DNA of 64,000 bases, from assembly GCA_900239685.1 (NCBI GenBank), contig OENT01000779.1:1-64000 (forward strand). The letters run 5' to 3'. This DNA comes from Rotaria macrura (lineage: Eukaryota > Rotifera > Eurotatoria > Philodinida > Philodinidae). The translations under genes and the position numbers were made by a program. Under the pieces are notes generated by a model, which ran no database searches, was not told the DNA's origin, and was given only the letters and a program-made list of their open reading frames with translations. This document shows, one piece after another, positions 1 to 13,613 of this stretch. Numbering within the stretch: the stretch's first letter is position 1; each line of letters opens with the position of its first letter.

Positions 1-746
1 TCGATTAGAAGAATCAAGAAATTAGCTTCATTTGAAGATATTCGAATTCGATGAGGCTTTCCGCTTTTATCTGAACCATAAGTCTTTCTTTCTTCAATGA
101 AAACATTTTCTTAATGGATATAGATTCAGCTTTTGACGACACCTCAAATCTAATGAGATTCATTTTTCATATCACGCTTTTAATCAATTTCTTACAGCAA
201 ATAGGCATCGATCGTTAATGTCGACTAGACAAACATGATTACTGATTTAATCAGCAGTAAGTAGGCCAGGTGTCACACTGCCATCGATAGTGTGAGCATT
301 GTTAATAGGAACAAAAACAAATAATCTTCATCGTTTGTTTATGTTTACAATGTGAAATGAACCCCTTTAAAAGGTTATGTCACTCCAGTTTACGAGCCAC
401 GATTTTGTGATTACGCTACTACTTGTGAAGTAAAAGGCTCGATATGAGAACACACAGTTAATGACATACCTCTATATCAAATGACTGTTTTACTTTTTCT
501 TCCGAATATTCCGCTGCGTAGTATTAGTAAATGATTTTCTTGTGAAAGTTGAGACTAACTGAACTCTTATCGTTGAATATTAAAAGAATGTATTGTAAAG
601 AAAATGAACTTTAAATAGTAGCTTTTTATGTTCGTTAACCATTCAGTATTTTCAATGATTCTTCAGTGAATACTAATGACATCGATGATTATTAATAGAA
701 CGAATTTTCTATTCATTTTTCTTTGTCATTTCATAGGATAAATTAC
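1..746. other. Non-coding, probably intron of the laminin beta gene
   Basis: No convincing coding stretch on either strand. It follows the donor at 746/745 of the last visible laminin exon, so it is most simply a long intron running to exons beyond the window. Median introns in this gene are about 60 bp, so 745 bp or more is long for it. Confidence 0.5.
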
Positions 747-3700
747 CTGACATAAGTTGTTAAATCATTTTCAATAGTTTTCGCTCGATTTAATTTGAAT
801 GTTGCATCACGAATTTTTTCTAATTCATTACCCGTTTGACTACTTTTTTGAGCTTGTTCGACCAATGCTCGAATATCATTTATACTATCCTCTAAATTGT
901 TTGACGTTAAGTAAATTTTCTTCATTAATATTCGATCAATTATTTCTCGTATATCAGCAGGCTTCCTATCGTACAGACTATCGGTTAAGTTGCTTATTTG
1001 CTGTTGAATTAAATCGATATTAAAAGTTGTTTCATTCAGTGTCGCATTGAATGATGCAAATCTTTGTTGTTCCCGAATGATTTCATTTAAGATTTGTGTT
1101 ATATCTTTTTCTAAGTCATAATGACGTGCATAGATGATATTTGTTTCTTCTTGTTTTGTTGAAAGTTCGCCTTGTGTTGAATCGATTCTGTTAATTAAAT
1201 CATTTAATTGCCCATGAATACTTGATGAGCATTGTAATGATGAATTTGCACACGTTAAGGAGCAACCTTCACCACCACACACTGAACATTGATTATTCTG
1301 AATACCTCGTGAGCCACATAAAATCTCACTGAGATTGCCCTAAACATAGGAAAATTTGTATTAAAAACACAATAGTAATAATAACACGCTCTATATGCTT
1401 GTATTTTATTACTTTAGTGATGTACTTGTCAAAAGTTTCATCGTAAATTTGTGTTAAATTTTTTATTTGTTCTTGTATTTGTTGATTTCTTGAACGATAT
1501 TCTTCATTATTTGACATTGTTGTTTCATTTAATTTCAATAATCTAGTTTGTTGTTGACTACTTAATGTCATTAATTGTGTTAGTTGATTCTTTATTTCAA
1601 TCAGTTCTTGTTCTATTTTTTGTGTACTTATACCAGCCGATTGTAGGTTTGCATGTTTAGCACGATCGAATTGCTTTTTATAAATATCAATTGATTGATA
1701 TGTTTCATTGATTTCAATTGTTACAAGTGATAAATCTTCTTCGAAACGAAAGCGTTTTGTTTGATTTAGAAATTCTGGTTGAAATTCATCGTTCAATAAT
1801 GATGCGAGACGATTGATTCGATCTGTGATGGCTTGGTATTTGTGACGATATGGATCGAGTTCATTCTGTGTATATTTAAGTCCGAGACGTATTTGTGCTT
1901 GATCAAGTGATCCATCTACTTGTTCGAACAAGTTTCCACTGGCTATGGATTCAAGTTGACGAATTTCAACTGAATTAAGACGATCAATTGATATTTGAAC
2001 TTGACGAGTTACACCATTGATAATTGTGTCCCAATTAGTGAAACATGCACCACATGTTGAACAATGCGGTACGACACCGTACTTAGCACGAGCACATCGA
2101 TCACATAGTTGTCCTGTAACGCCCGGCTTACATATGCATTGACCTGTTTGAGCATCACATTCCGAACTAACTGCTCCATCATTTGAACATTGGCATGGTT
2201 GACATGCATTGGGATCGCCGTAGGTTCCAGGGGGACATTGATCACATCGAAGTCCACCTCGATTTGGTTTACAACGGCATTGTCCTGTAAATTTATCACA
2301 TACCAACGATTCACTTCCTTCAGGATCACATTTACAATCCGAACAATAACCTCGACCTAAACCCCAATAACCATCGACACATTGTGAACAACGTCGACCA
2401 GTTCTAGTATCTTCAACATGTTCTTTACAAATACAGGCACCTGTTCGCCCATTACATATTTGATCTGCTACACCACCAATACCACAATCACATGGAATAC
2501 ATTTATCTGGTCCGAGTGCATCACCATAGAAGCCGGCTCGACATGTTTCACAACTAGGACCACCTGTATTATATAAACATTTGAGACATGAACCTGTTCG
2601 ACGATCACATGAGTCAGGATCATCGACATTTATGTTATTGTTACATAGACATGGTTGACATCGACCATTGGGTTCTGTCGGTGAGCCATAATATGCTATG
2701 GCACATTGTGAACATCGCGAACCTGTATAACCCATACGACAACGACAGACGACTTGCTGAGTATATGGATCGTGCACACATGAATCACCGAATTGTTGCG
2801 CTGAACCAGGACCTCCTATTCCAGAATGCAAGTAACGAAAAGTATTTTGATGTGTTCTTCTGGAAAAAGAAATATTTTAATGTACCTGGACACATGCATG
2901 GTTTACAAACTTGTGTTGAACCTAATCTAGCTTCACCATAATTTCCATCTGCACATTTTTCACAATGATCACCCGATGTTGAATCTCGACAATTAAGACA
3001 AACACCTGTAACAGGGTCACATATGTCCGAATGACCATTACATTCACATCGCTGACATGATGGAAAATTCCAAAAGCCTGGCGAGCACATACTACAATCA
3101 CGGCCGGATACATTCGGTCGACAATAGCAAGCACCAGTAACAACGTCGCATAAATTGTTTAATGCGCCCATATTATGACAATTACATTTAGTACAACCAT
3201 CAGGTGAAAAATGATAACTACCAGGTACACATAAATGACATCGAGTACCCATTACATATGGCTTACATGGACATTGCCCACCGATAGGATCACATAGAGA
3301 GTTTATAGAACCCGTTGGATCACAGTCACATGCTTTTTAAAACGAAAGGAAAAGAACGAACGTTTTTTTTTGTCAGATAAAGAATTAAACTTACGTAATG
3401 TTCGTCCAATGGTTAATGCATTTAAACCGCATATAATTTTTTGACACACTTCAGGTAATTGAACTGGTTGTGTAACTTGTAATGCTAATTGTTTGCATTG
3501 TTGAGTTTCGTAATCATTTAATAATAACGGATGCTTATTAAATACATCGATTTTTTCAATAATCGGAACAAAAACAATCTAAATTATAAGATAAATATCA
3601 AAAATTGCTAGACTTTTTTCTACTAGTCTGATCTACCGAATCAATACTGATAACTGAATCACGTGGATTATCACCATGACCATACTTTCTGAATTGCAAT

Positions 3701-6389
3701 TGTAATTTATAATGTTCGTTTTCGTTTAAACAGAATGGTTTTGATAATTCATGAGATGTTTTATCTGAATTCACAATCATACAACGAGTCTATTTCTAGA
3801 GTGATACATCAATATCTACATACTGATTGGTAATTTAAATGGTTGCTCTTGTTCATAAGTTTGATCGCCGCATAGTGTTTTATTGGTTTGCGTACGATTT
3901 TGCGATATAACAACAACGCGTGCATCTTCCCATGTTTTTGGCTGTGTGAAATAAGACAAAAGAAGATGTAGTCTTACTTCTTTTCGCAGCTATGATTCAT
4001 AGTAATACTTACAGCAGGCATATATCGAATAATTAAAGCATAAAAACCACCACGAGCCATGTGATAAATATCGAATTCTATAAAACCACCTTCGTTAATC
4101 TTTACAATACTTGTACCTGTCCATGAACGTAGTTCATTTGGATTATCATATGTAAATATAATTGATTTCTATAATAAATAATACGTATAGGATAGACTCT
4201 TTCATAAACGTACTTTTTCTTCGACACGAGCTAATTCTGCTTCGTATGTAAAGAATTGTAAACCAGTACAATATGTGCCAGGTGCTGGTGTATCACATTG
4301 TCGACCGATCATTCCTTCTCGGCATGGACATTGACCAGTAATTAGATCACATTGAAGTGAATATGAACCACCTGGATGACATGAACATGGTCGACAACCA
4401 CCCGGAGAGTTATCATTTAAACCATAATGATTTTCCTACAGTGAAATGTTATATACAATAAAATTCTTTCAAAATTTTCATTCCCCATACTTGACACTGA
4501 TCACATCGTTGTCCGACAACATTTGGTTTACATTGACACATACCAGTTACTGTATCACATTGCTTATCAATAATACCATACGGATGACAATCACAAGCTA
4601 AGTAAAAATAAAAACCAAACAAGTTAGACGTTTTATGATCTCTATTTCAAGAATCCATACCTTGACATCCTTGTGGATTATTGTAGTCAAGATTGTAAAA
4701 TCCTGCTTTACATTTATCACACCGCTGTCCTTCCACAAAGTCTTTACATATACATTGACCAGCATGAAGATCCAAACGAGAATCATCATATTGAACACAA
4801 CTACCCTTATTTCTTGTTCCAAATGCATCACAATTACATGCTAAATACGGCGAGAAAATATTTCGATTGATTGTTCTTCTAACTTACGTTTACAAACATG
4901 TGGATCCGTTATTGGTAAAGAAGTATCCTTATAAAAAAGATCTTTGCAAAATTCACATCGTGGACCAATGGTATTATGTTCACAATCTTCGCAAACGCCG
5001 CCTGACGTATAATTTGTTTGTGCAAATCGAACTGGATCAAATCTACATCGTTTAGCATGGCCATGACATTCACAAAGACGACAAGGATTCGGTTGTCCAA
5101 TACGAGCTGGACGCCATGGCCGATCATTGTATAAATCAGCACAACGTTCACAATTTAAACCTTCGGTATGATGAGTACAGTTACATCGACCATAGACCTA
5201 AATTTATCGATAGTAAATTTAATTGCAAAGAACAAGATGATGCGAGAATAAAAATAAAAACAAGATGTACTTTGCCCGGATTTGTAATATTTCCTTTCAA
5301 TTCATCTTCAGTTGGTATACATCGTTTTGCATGACCATAACATGAACATGAACCACGTACGACCATTTCATACAGTGCATAGTAATACTTGGGAGTTGCT
5401 TCTTGTCGATTATCTAAATAGTTGTCACCAAGCGTGTGTAATTTTGTAAAATTAATACGTAAATTTGTAATTTTAATTAATTCTTGAATACTTGGTGAAT
5501 AAGGATCACGATTACTAATCGTACTTGGTGCAAGTACCCGAAATACAACCTAAATTTAATCAGTTCACTTAATCTAATATAAATCGAACAAGAAATTTAC
5601 TTCTCCTCCTGTTGATGGTGTATCATCCGAATAACGGCTTTCACAATAAGGTTGATCGGCTAATGCTACCGTAGGTGCAAATGGAAATTGTGTTGCACAT
5701 GATGCAGCAAAATATGCATAAACTTTCCATGTTTTACCGAAATCAACACTTTTTTCAATAATCATACCTTTCGGTCGAAATGTACGAAATTTCATTATTA
5801 AATGTGTAAAAACGAATTCAGCTTCTAAATTTAATTGTATAGTTACATTGTCACGATCGTTTTCAGCTTGCCACCATGCTTGAGTATGTTTATTAAGATC
5901 TCCTGGTGATCGCGCAACAATTTGATCGATCGTATGAGATTTATTCACTACTTTAACATCGCAGACATCGCAACTAACATTTTTTAAATTACCAATGAAA
6001 CAATAACGCTCAGGACGGCGAAGGCCACATGTTGAGCTAGCGTAAAGATTAGCTGTTCGACCGATCAGTAGATCTCCCGTGGCTGGATAACATCCACCAT
6101 GATCACAATCAGGTGCCGCCAATGAAGCCACGTTGTTAGGACGACGAGCTAATGCAGACGGTGGACGACGACGTCGAATAGGGTTTAAATTTAGAGATGA
6201 TGAAAGCGTAGAAGCATCAATATCACTGTGGACAGAGTCTAAAACAATTGAGTTTTCAGACAAATTAGCAAAAAACAAACAAGTTTCTGTTAAATATTTA
6301 CCGATTAAATCAAATAGAAACAAAGCGCTTAATAGAAAATACCATCGCCAATATTGCCTACACACCGGACCAATATACATTTTTCTCAT
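747..6389 (-). CDS. Laminin subunit beta (partial, 3' end beyond window)
   Basis: Basement-membrane glycoprotein chain that assembles with alpha and gamma chains through a C-terminal coiled coil. Thirteen exons by GT-AG sites: 6389-5601, 5549-5271, 5197-4888, 4840-4661, 4597-4491, 4435-4214, 4168-4013, 3941-3824, 3764-3637, 3578-3395, 3332-2886, 2815-1413, 1339-747. Seen in order: a hydrophobic leader ([14 protein letters not shown]), the laminin N-terminal domain, a first block of cysteine-rich laminin EGF repeats, a laminin IV type B domain (about 4400-3400), a second LE block, then coiled coil. The cysteine-rich beta knob (LCGSRG...CSVCGGEGC) at about 1320-1250 is diagnostic of beta chains. 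The last visible exon ends in phase 2 at a GT donor and only about 150 residues follow the knob, so more coiled coil should lie outside the window. The ATG at 6389 is the first in the open exon; its long pre-hydrophobic stretch makes the exact start slightly uncertain. Confidence 0.93.
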
Positions 6390-8907
6390 TGTGTGAATGA
6401 ATAAAAAGAATCCTTATTACGCGTTTGTATGTGAACGCAAGCGTCTGCTCTGTTCATGTATATGAATGAATGGTTATCTTGCACACACAAACATAGAGAG
6501 TGTGTTCAATCTCGTCTCGGGTCAAAAGCAATGCTCTTTCTTTTGGTCGTTCTTTTCTTTACTATATGATTACTATTCTTACTCGATGCGATATTGTATA
6601 TCAGGTCCGAACGGTCCGTATGTTCTCGCATCATCGACGACGATGGGCAATGGAGAGAGAATGAGAGAGAGAGAGAAAAGACCGTATCTTACATAATCAT
6701 GCATATCATAAAGAAGGGTACAAAAAATTCAACGTTCAGTGCATTCATTTCTCAACATCTAGTTTGCTAATGGTCAGTTCAGTGTACAATAGACATCCTT
6801 TTTGTAAGACACAACAGTCAATTCTACACGTCTGACTATACTTAGTAATGTTTCATTACATAAAAGAAGTACACTATGATAGGAAATATTCGAAAACAAT
6901 AAAGAAATCCATGCCTATATATTGTTCGAATCTAATTTTGTGATAGATTATTTTGCACTATACTCCTATGAAATTCAAACCATTACTGATGAAACCATTA
7001 CATTCAATGCAATTTATAATAGCTGTCAGTCAAATTGAAAATGTCTATTCGAATATGTTGATCGGTGATATTTTACAGAGTATCCATTACGAACTATATG
7101 AATACGATCAAGTTGCTGATGATAAAAGAGCATGAATTGAGTTTCTACATACAAGAGAAAAATAAACGTACAATATTTCTCATACATCATCGAAAATTTG
7201 GATGAAATATTCCGAAAACAATACAGTTTAAATGTCAGAGTTTGTTCTATAGAAAAATCGATCTAAAAATTTGACTCAAACTATTTGATAGAATTCTATG
7301 AAAAATTTTCAATGAATGACATGCACTATATATTACATTAATTATAATACGAAAGTAATAATGAAAAGTATGATATGCATATTTCTACAATCAAAGTATT
7401 TACTAACATTTTTTAATTCATCGTACTATTTTGCAATCTTAAACGCATAAAACGTAGTCTGAAAATTACTCTAATCAACGTGCTTGAACAACTATGCTAG
7501 TTTATTTGTCACTAGAGGTGCACTAGTAGCTTTCATCAATCCAATTCTATTATGATGTATCACAGTACAACTCGTTGGCCATAATCTATGCGTGCACAAC
7601 ACATCTTCGTCTGTTGTTTATTCGCTAGTTCGACATTATTTTTCAATTCATTGACAATAATATGTTTTATATTGTTCTTTGCAATTACTGTTCTAATTAT
7701 GTGTAAGAAAAGCTAATTTCAACAAGACAATATCAAACTATTCCGTAAGTAGATTCGAAATTAGTTCAACCGACGGATGGTGGCTGCAAGAATTAGTCAC
7801 GATATTTATTTCAAAATTTACATCGCACTGGTCGGTGATTGATTGATTGATATCAGTTTTACTTTGCATGTTACTATTGCAAAAGATAGTTATTGAATTT
7901 ATTTTACTTCATAGAACTCGTAACTTCTGTTTACTGTTTGAATTTAATCTCAATATTGTTTTTTCTCATCAAATGATTTGATGTAATTAGATATCTACTG
8001 GATTTTCGACGAACAAAGATGAGCTATCTCAATTCAATCGTATTGAGCTAATGAAAAAATCGAACATTTTGACAGTAAAATAAAATGTCTACAGTTAGAC
8101 GCGTTTTCCAAACTTGTTGATTTAATTTGATCATGAAGAGTTTTTCTTCAATTATGAAGATTTACTCATCAGTAGTTTACTCTGTTTAAAAAAAACCTAA
8201 TCTTGACATGTCAAATAATGAAACAATTTTTACTCCTAATAATTCCGACGCGATTTAGATAATGCAGACGACTGCAAGAGCAACTTGGGTGTCCGATATT
8301 GTGAATAATCCTAGTATTAGCGTATGACGTATTCGAGAGAGTATTCGAAAATACAAGTGATCATTTCAAATCGATAGGAAAAGAAGATGTAAACGATGAA
8401 GTTAATTCGAGATAACGAGAATTCATGTTAGAGTAATACAACAAGCAAATAAAACTTCTGTTTGAATTAGAAAAACAAATTGTAAATAGTTTCTCAAAGA
8501 TGTTGAATCTTACGCAGAATGAAAACTTTATTTGTTTACTTTTTCATAAAACGAAAGTACTGTTGTGAATTGATAATGATACCCAAACTTAAGTTTTTCA
8601 ATAAGCATGAACTGTAAAAACTTGTTAGCATTCGACGAACTCAATGATAAATGATTTTCTTTAAAAAATTTAACTTTCATAGCTCATTATTATTGACGAT
8701 ATTAGATAATGAAGCCGAATTTAATTCCTAGTACACAGATTTGACCTAATCTTTAATTAATATAACTTTGAATCCGGCTGGATATTTTCAACTAATCTCT
8801 TGTTTGCCATAAGAAAACATAATTCTTATTTTACAGCTGCTTGAAAAAACGAATTCAAAAGGTTTATTTAAAGAAAATTTTGATATTACATGAACAGTGA
8901 AAGATAA

Positions 8908-9133
8908 ATGTTAAACCGCCCTAAAGAAAAGCCCCGTTATGTAGAAGAATACATCAAGAGACAAAATAAGGAAGTAAGTAGTATTCGTTTTAGAAAATAC
9001 TTATTACTAATTATTATTCTCGTCATGAATATGATAGATCTTCATGAGTTATTAAGAATAGTTCAGCCTTTTCAATTTTGATTAGAATAGAATGACTTGT
9101 GCATTTTATCAACACATCGATGAACGAATGTGA
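8908..9133 (+). CDS. Possible two-exon 37-residue micro-gene, unknown
   Basis: An ATG at 8908 opens 22 codons rich in charged residues (starts MLNRPKEKPRYVEEY). They end exactly at a consensus donor (GAA then GTAAGT, exon 8908-8973). A candidate acceptor at 9084-9085 (TTGATTAG) restarts the same phase and gives 15 more codons to TGA at 9131-9133. The first exon is noticeably more GC-rich than its surroundings. I recognise no family. It could be a real small protein, the first exon of a longer gene, or chance. Confidence 0.22.
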
Positions 9134-9986
9134 ACACTACTTCTCACACATGTGTGATCATTTCTGTCTCTCTATATGTTTTGTTTCGTTTGTGAAAGAA
9201 ACGTTTTACTGCTGTTGTATGGAACTAGAATATTTTGTTTTTACTCTCATATTAATCCCTGATAGTTGTACTTGAATGCTAATCATTGAATTCTAGTTCT
9301 AGTCTTCTTGACTTTTGCTCACAGATTAGTTAGATAATCTATCGTTAACACTCTCTACTTTTCTCATGCATTTATAGGTATCATGTTGCTTAATTTAGAC
9401 AAGTTTACAGCTTTAACTATTTACGTTCATTGATTTGGAGGACATTCGAATTAAAATTACAAAAACTAATTCGGAGAATATTTTTCTTGAATATGGACAT
9501 TTGAATAGTGTCGTTTTTTCCTCATGACGTTTACGTTCATTCTTCACAATTTGCTCTTAAAGATGAACTATGATTATGGCATGGTTTCATCTTGTATGCT
9601 CGAGTATGATGAACTTAACTTGAGTACAGTCATACAAATATCTTCATGTTGTGTTCATTGAAACAATACATGTATGCGTCAATTATTTGTCTTCTTAATT
9701 GTTTGATATCATCATTTTTCGTTGCACTTTATGTCCATTTCATTACTTCGGGAAATACATATAAATAGATATTAAGAGTTAAGTTTTGGTTTCAATTGAA
9801 AGTATGAGAGTGATTCTCGATACTTATTGGTGATGTTTGAGAAAATTTCTCAGAAACACTTTTATTGATTGGAAATTCGATTCATTTGGATGAAACAAAA
9901 TTTACAAAATCATTTTTTATCGGACAGGACTTCTCGTTTTGCCATAAAATGAAAACAAAACAAAGATAAGAAATTTTGTTCTAGCG

Positions 9987-10868
9987 GATGATCCAGAATA
10001 AATGGCATACTTTGTTTTTCGTGAATAGTTTGCTTATTTTTGTTCATGACGAGCTCAGGTTTGAATCAAAAGATAGTCCATTGAATTCTCTACAAGTACG
10101 GTATGAATCGCTATTCTATGCAAAGCAAAAGAAAAATATAAAAAGTAAAAATACTCAACCCATTCAAGAGAGGCAATGTTCTAAACTGAAAAATCGCTGT
10201 TTAGTTTTTTTGTTTCGTTGGTTAACGATGACAACAATAAAGTAATATAGGTATTTTTCAACCCTTGAAAATCTCTTTCGACCGATCTCAATTTTAAAAT
10301 TATCATGCTCATTCTTACGGCCTACGTCAATGATCTTCTTTTTTCAAATTGAAGAAAAATTAACTGTTTCATTCTTCGATATTGAAGCTGCTAGAAAAAG
10401 ACGCATGCGCACACCAAAACAGTATCTTTGGAGTTTCAGATTTTCTTTGCTTTGATGAAAAAGAACCACTGTAACAAATTCAGCGGCCAAAATTTTCTTC
10501 TTTAATTCAACTGTCGAAAATTATTAGATTCAAGTCATTGTGAATAAGATTTTCAATAGAGTTTTGAAAAGTATGCCTTTTCAAAGAAACAGAGCATGCT
10601 TCAAAATGCTCAAATATATCTCCATTGCCGTTTTATTCGTTTTCAAAGTTCTTAAAAACGGCTGCAAATATTATTTCAAATATGACTTAGAAAGTTGGTC
10701 CTCTTGAATGCGTTGAATATTTTTACTTTGTTTTTTACAGAATAATGGTTCATACCCGGTTTGTAGAAAATTTAACGAGCTATCTTTTGATTCTAATCTC
10801 AGCTCTCCACAAACAAACCTAAGCAAGATATTCACGAAATACAAATTATGCCATGTATTCGTGGTCAC
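9987..10868. repeat. Diverged inverted repeat, arms 9987-10190 and 10680-10868
   Basis: The plus strand at about 9987-10190 matches the reverse complement of about 10680-10868 along most of its length, roughly 70-75% by eye. Shared blocks include the segment around GAATCAAAAGATAG. A spacer of about 490 bp separates the arms. Both arms happen to be open in the same frame, giving related peptides (ESKDS...LN.LQ..YE). No transposase or terminal duplication is visible. It may be an old foldback or MITE-like element or a local inverted duplication. Confidence 0.6.
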
Positions 10869-13064
10869 CCATTACTATCGATGCATATCATATCAGAAAA
10901 GAATGAATGGACAAGAATTTCTAGAGACAAAAAAACAATGACTTTCACAAAATATTCCATCGAATGATAGGGATCATACAGAATCTAATTCAATTTCGTA
11001 CGAAGTATGTATGATTGAATAGAAGATATTTTGATTATAAACGTTAACTGTAATTGAACGAAATGTTTCGCTAGATCAGTCAATACAGACATGATCCATC
11101 CGACGACTTATTTACTTTCATATTAACCTCATCAAATTCTATCAACATTTCATCAGTACATTTTTAACAAAACAATTGGGACGATTAGTTTTGTTATAAT
11201 TAAAAATACATTCCTTTCATGATAACCAATTACAAGTTTATGATTGTTCTTTTTCACAATGGTAAACCTATTTATGCATGGAATCTATGACATTATGTTT
11301 AAATAAATCGATCATATTTTCAATAGAAATGCGATGAACTGTGTTAAGTTAAATCTACTCGAACAAATCTACAATATTGAATATTCCTGTTTATTACAAA
11401 TCAACGTGCCATCAAGAACATTATTCAACAATTTCATCTCGAAAATGTTGTATAGCTTTGAACGACATTCAAAATGACTTGTTGAACCAAAGCGTAAGTA
11501 GATATTATTCCTAAACATGCACATATGTATAAGAACAAGTAACCAATCATCGATTCGGTCATTATTATATGCCATACGATTTTGATGAAGAATTATTTTA
11601 TCAAATCAAGTTCAAACTATTGTATTGGTGCATATCGAGTTCGAGTTTATGTCAGTTGTAACAAGCGAAAAGAGAATTTCTCTTCTATTGTTTGAGGATA
11701 TGTCCATTAACGGATTGAGCAACGATACAAGTCCAATGCAAGAATAACTGGATTGGTTGCGATCATCAGAAAAAAGAGCAGAACTTTTGTATACATATTT
11801 ACAAAAGATATCTTTGTATTCGACCGAATATGTGAAAAAAAAATACTGAAGACCTCAAGATAAGAATTTAGCTGTTTTAGTGTGATCAATACTCAAGATT
11901 GAATAGAAATAATACAGTATGATTCATGTGAGAACATCGAATGATGATATAATGAAACTTAAATTCAATGAATTCATTGATCATATCCTCTTTCATCATC
12001 AAAAAGAAACATTAAGAGTGATTTATCAATCTGTCATATTTAGAATCATTATTTCAATGGAGCATTTTATTTTTTTTTATAAAAAAAATATTTTCTCGAC
12101 TATCTGGAAAAAGACTTGAATCAGCATAATGGCAGATGTTGTATGTCAGTATATTATGCATTCAACTCGATAAATATTGAAATAGAGCAAAAAATGACAA
12201 AAGCTTTACGTGCTACTCTCTCTCTCTTTAGTACGCTAACATACGTGACGTCAGCTGGTTGAGAGCAAGAGAAGGTTGAACATACGCATCATTTTCACAT
12301 TGTATCATGTTGTGGCTTCATGTTTTTAATTACCTTGATCTTTTTTCGGCAACCTTTTGTCTGCTCATTTTATGTACATATACATTCCTTTTAATTGTTT
12401 GGCAATGGTATCAAATTTTTCTTTTTCTTTTTTTTTTGTGACTTTCATACTCTCGTTTTTTAGATTAACAATCATGATAGTAGGGTTATCGTTTATTTGC
12501 TCATCATCGTCATCATTCTCTCGATTGTATATTAATACTCTGCTACACTTTCTATGTCGTGACTACGATTTTTTTTCTCTCAACTATTCTCTTCTATCGA
12601 GCCTTCTCCGTAATCTATCTCACTCAGTCTACATACACACAAGAGCAATACTAGCAGAAGAAGAAAAAAAACACAGAACATACGAAACATCGATAATCGT
12701 TGATCATTTGTGTGTAAAATAGTTGAATATTTCTTCGCTGTACGTATAGACATATCAGATTTCAAGCTTGCACGATAATATTAATAAAAGTAAAATGTAA
12801 GTTTATATTCAAACAATACAAAAGAAAATGGGTGTATATCGTTCTTCGATATAACTTGCGTGTTTTATCAGCAATCATATTTTTACTTAGTTTGAATAAT
12901 ATCAAATGCAACTAAGAGAAGAAAAACATCGATAGAAGATATCAAATAATCACCTATGAGACAGCTGTCGATAACGTACAAACGTGTAGTGTTGCTGTTT
13001 CCTTACCTATCACATTTTTCAATTATAAAATGAAAACTATTGACTTTTTTTCTTCTCACTTAGA

Positions 13065-13502
13065 ATGCCGAAAAATACAGCAAACATTGAAAGTCTTGGT
13101 CATGATCAATGTAACCTAGTTGGCGGACATTGTACATTTAATAATTATGCGACAAAGAAAACATTGGCTAATAGTAGTTTTGAATTAGCATTACTTGTAA
13201 CAAATGCAGTTCAATTAAAAACTCTTCTTGGCAATAACAATCAGCAAGATACACTTTGGTATGTTGGTCTTGCCCTTGTATGTGCATCGTTATTTATTCA
13301 AGTTATAAATGCATGCATCTTAGTTTTGATGGGCGCTGATGATATATCTAAAGAACGGCGACAACTTCGTTTAGTTTCATTAAATAATTTTTCACTTATT
13401 CTATCTGTTCTTCTAGCTATTGTAAATGTTGTTCTTAATGTAATAGTTGCTGTTGATCCGAAAATTTTAGCACCAATGTTGAATGGAACGAAAACAGCTT
13501 GA
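13065..13502 (+). CDS. Ninjurin family membrane protein
   Basis: A 145-residue ninjurin, a small plasma-membrane protein. Known family roles are cell adhesion and, for NINJ1, oligomerisation that ruptures the membrane during lytic death. The family core is visible: NNYATKKTLANSSFELALL at about residues 26-44 (amphipathic helix region) followed by NAVQLKTLL. Two hydrophobic segments follow at about 66-90 and 105-132. Length matches the family (about 140-150). The coding region has no intron. The ATG sits one base after a good acceptor-like tract (TTTTTTTCTTCTCACTTAG), suggesting a 5'UTR intron. An AATAAA at 13596-13601 lies 94 bp after the stop. Its 3' neighbour is convergent (Erv1/ALR). I cannot say whether it is closer to NINJ1 or NINJ2. 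Confidence 0.88.
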   Translation: MPKNTANIESLGHDQCNLVGGHCTFNNYATKKTLANSSFELALLVTNAVQLKTLLGNNNQQDTLWYVGLALVCASLFIQVINACILVLMGADDISKERRQLRLVSLNNFSLILSVLLAIVNVVLNVIVAVDPKILAPMLNGTKTA

Positions 13503-13569
13503 AAAACTTTCTTGTACATGACGAAAACAAAGTTTCTTCTGCTCTGTCTTTGTTTTTTTTTGGTTTTAC

Positions 13570-13601
13570 TTTATTCGACGGAAAAAAATAATAATAATAA
13601 A
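13570..13601. terminator. Overlapping poly(A) signals of the convergent ninjurin and Erv1/ALR genes
   Basis: The plus strand carries AATAAA at 13596-13601 (for ninjurin) and TTTATT at 13570-13575, which reads AATAAA on the minus strand (for Erv1/ALR). Each signal lies beyond the other gene's signal, so cleavage 10-30 nt downstream would give complementary 3' ends. Confidence 0.5.
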
Positions 13602-13613
13602 AGGAAAAATACA

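Larger units (their letters stand above)
6390..13064. other. 6.6-kb gene-poor stretch
   Basis: AT-rich sequence without a secure gene. It contains a GA-rich tract (about 6653-6681) upstream of laminin beta, the diverged inverted repeat at 9987-10868, a possible two-exon micro-gene at 8908-9133, and T-rich low-complexity runs near 12420-12450. The open frames seen here have no recognisable domain and look like chance. Confidence 0.6.

Noticed and set aside
3765..3789. Laminin exon 9 extending to 3789 (frame MIVNSDKTS)
   Set aside because: That acceptor is out of phase with the previous exon; the acceptor at 3766-3765 is in phase and gives a 59-bp intron.
12357..12722. 121-codon plus-strand ORF
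   Set aside because: Low-complexity T-rich/serine-phenylalanine translation with no domain and no fitting splice context.
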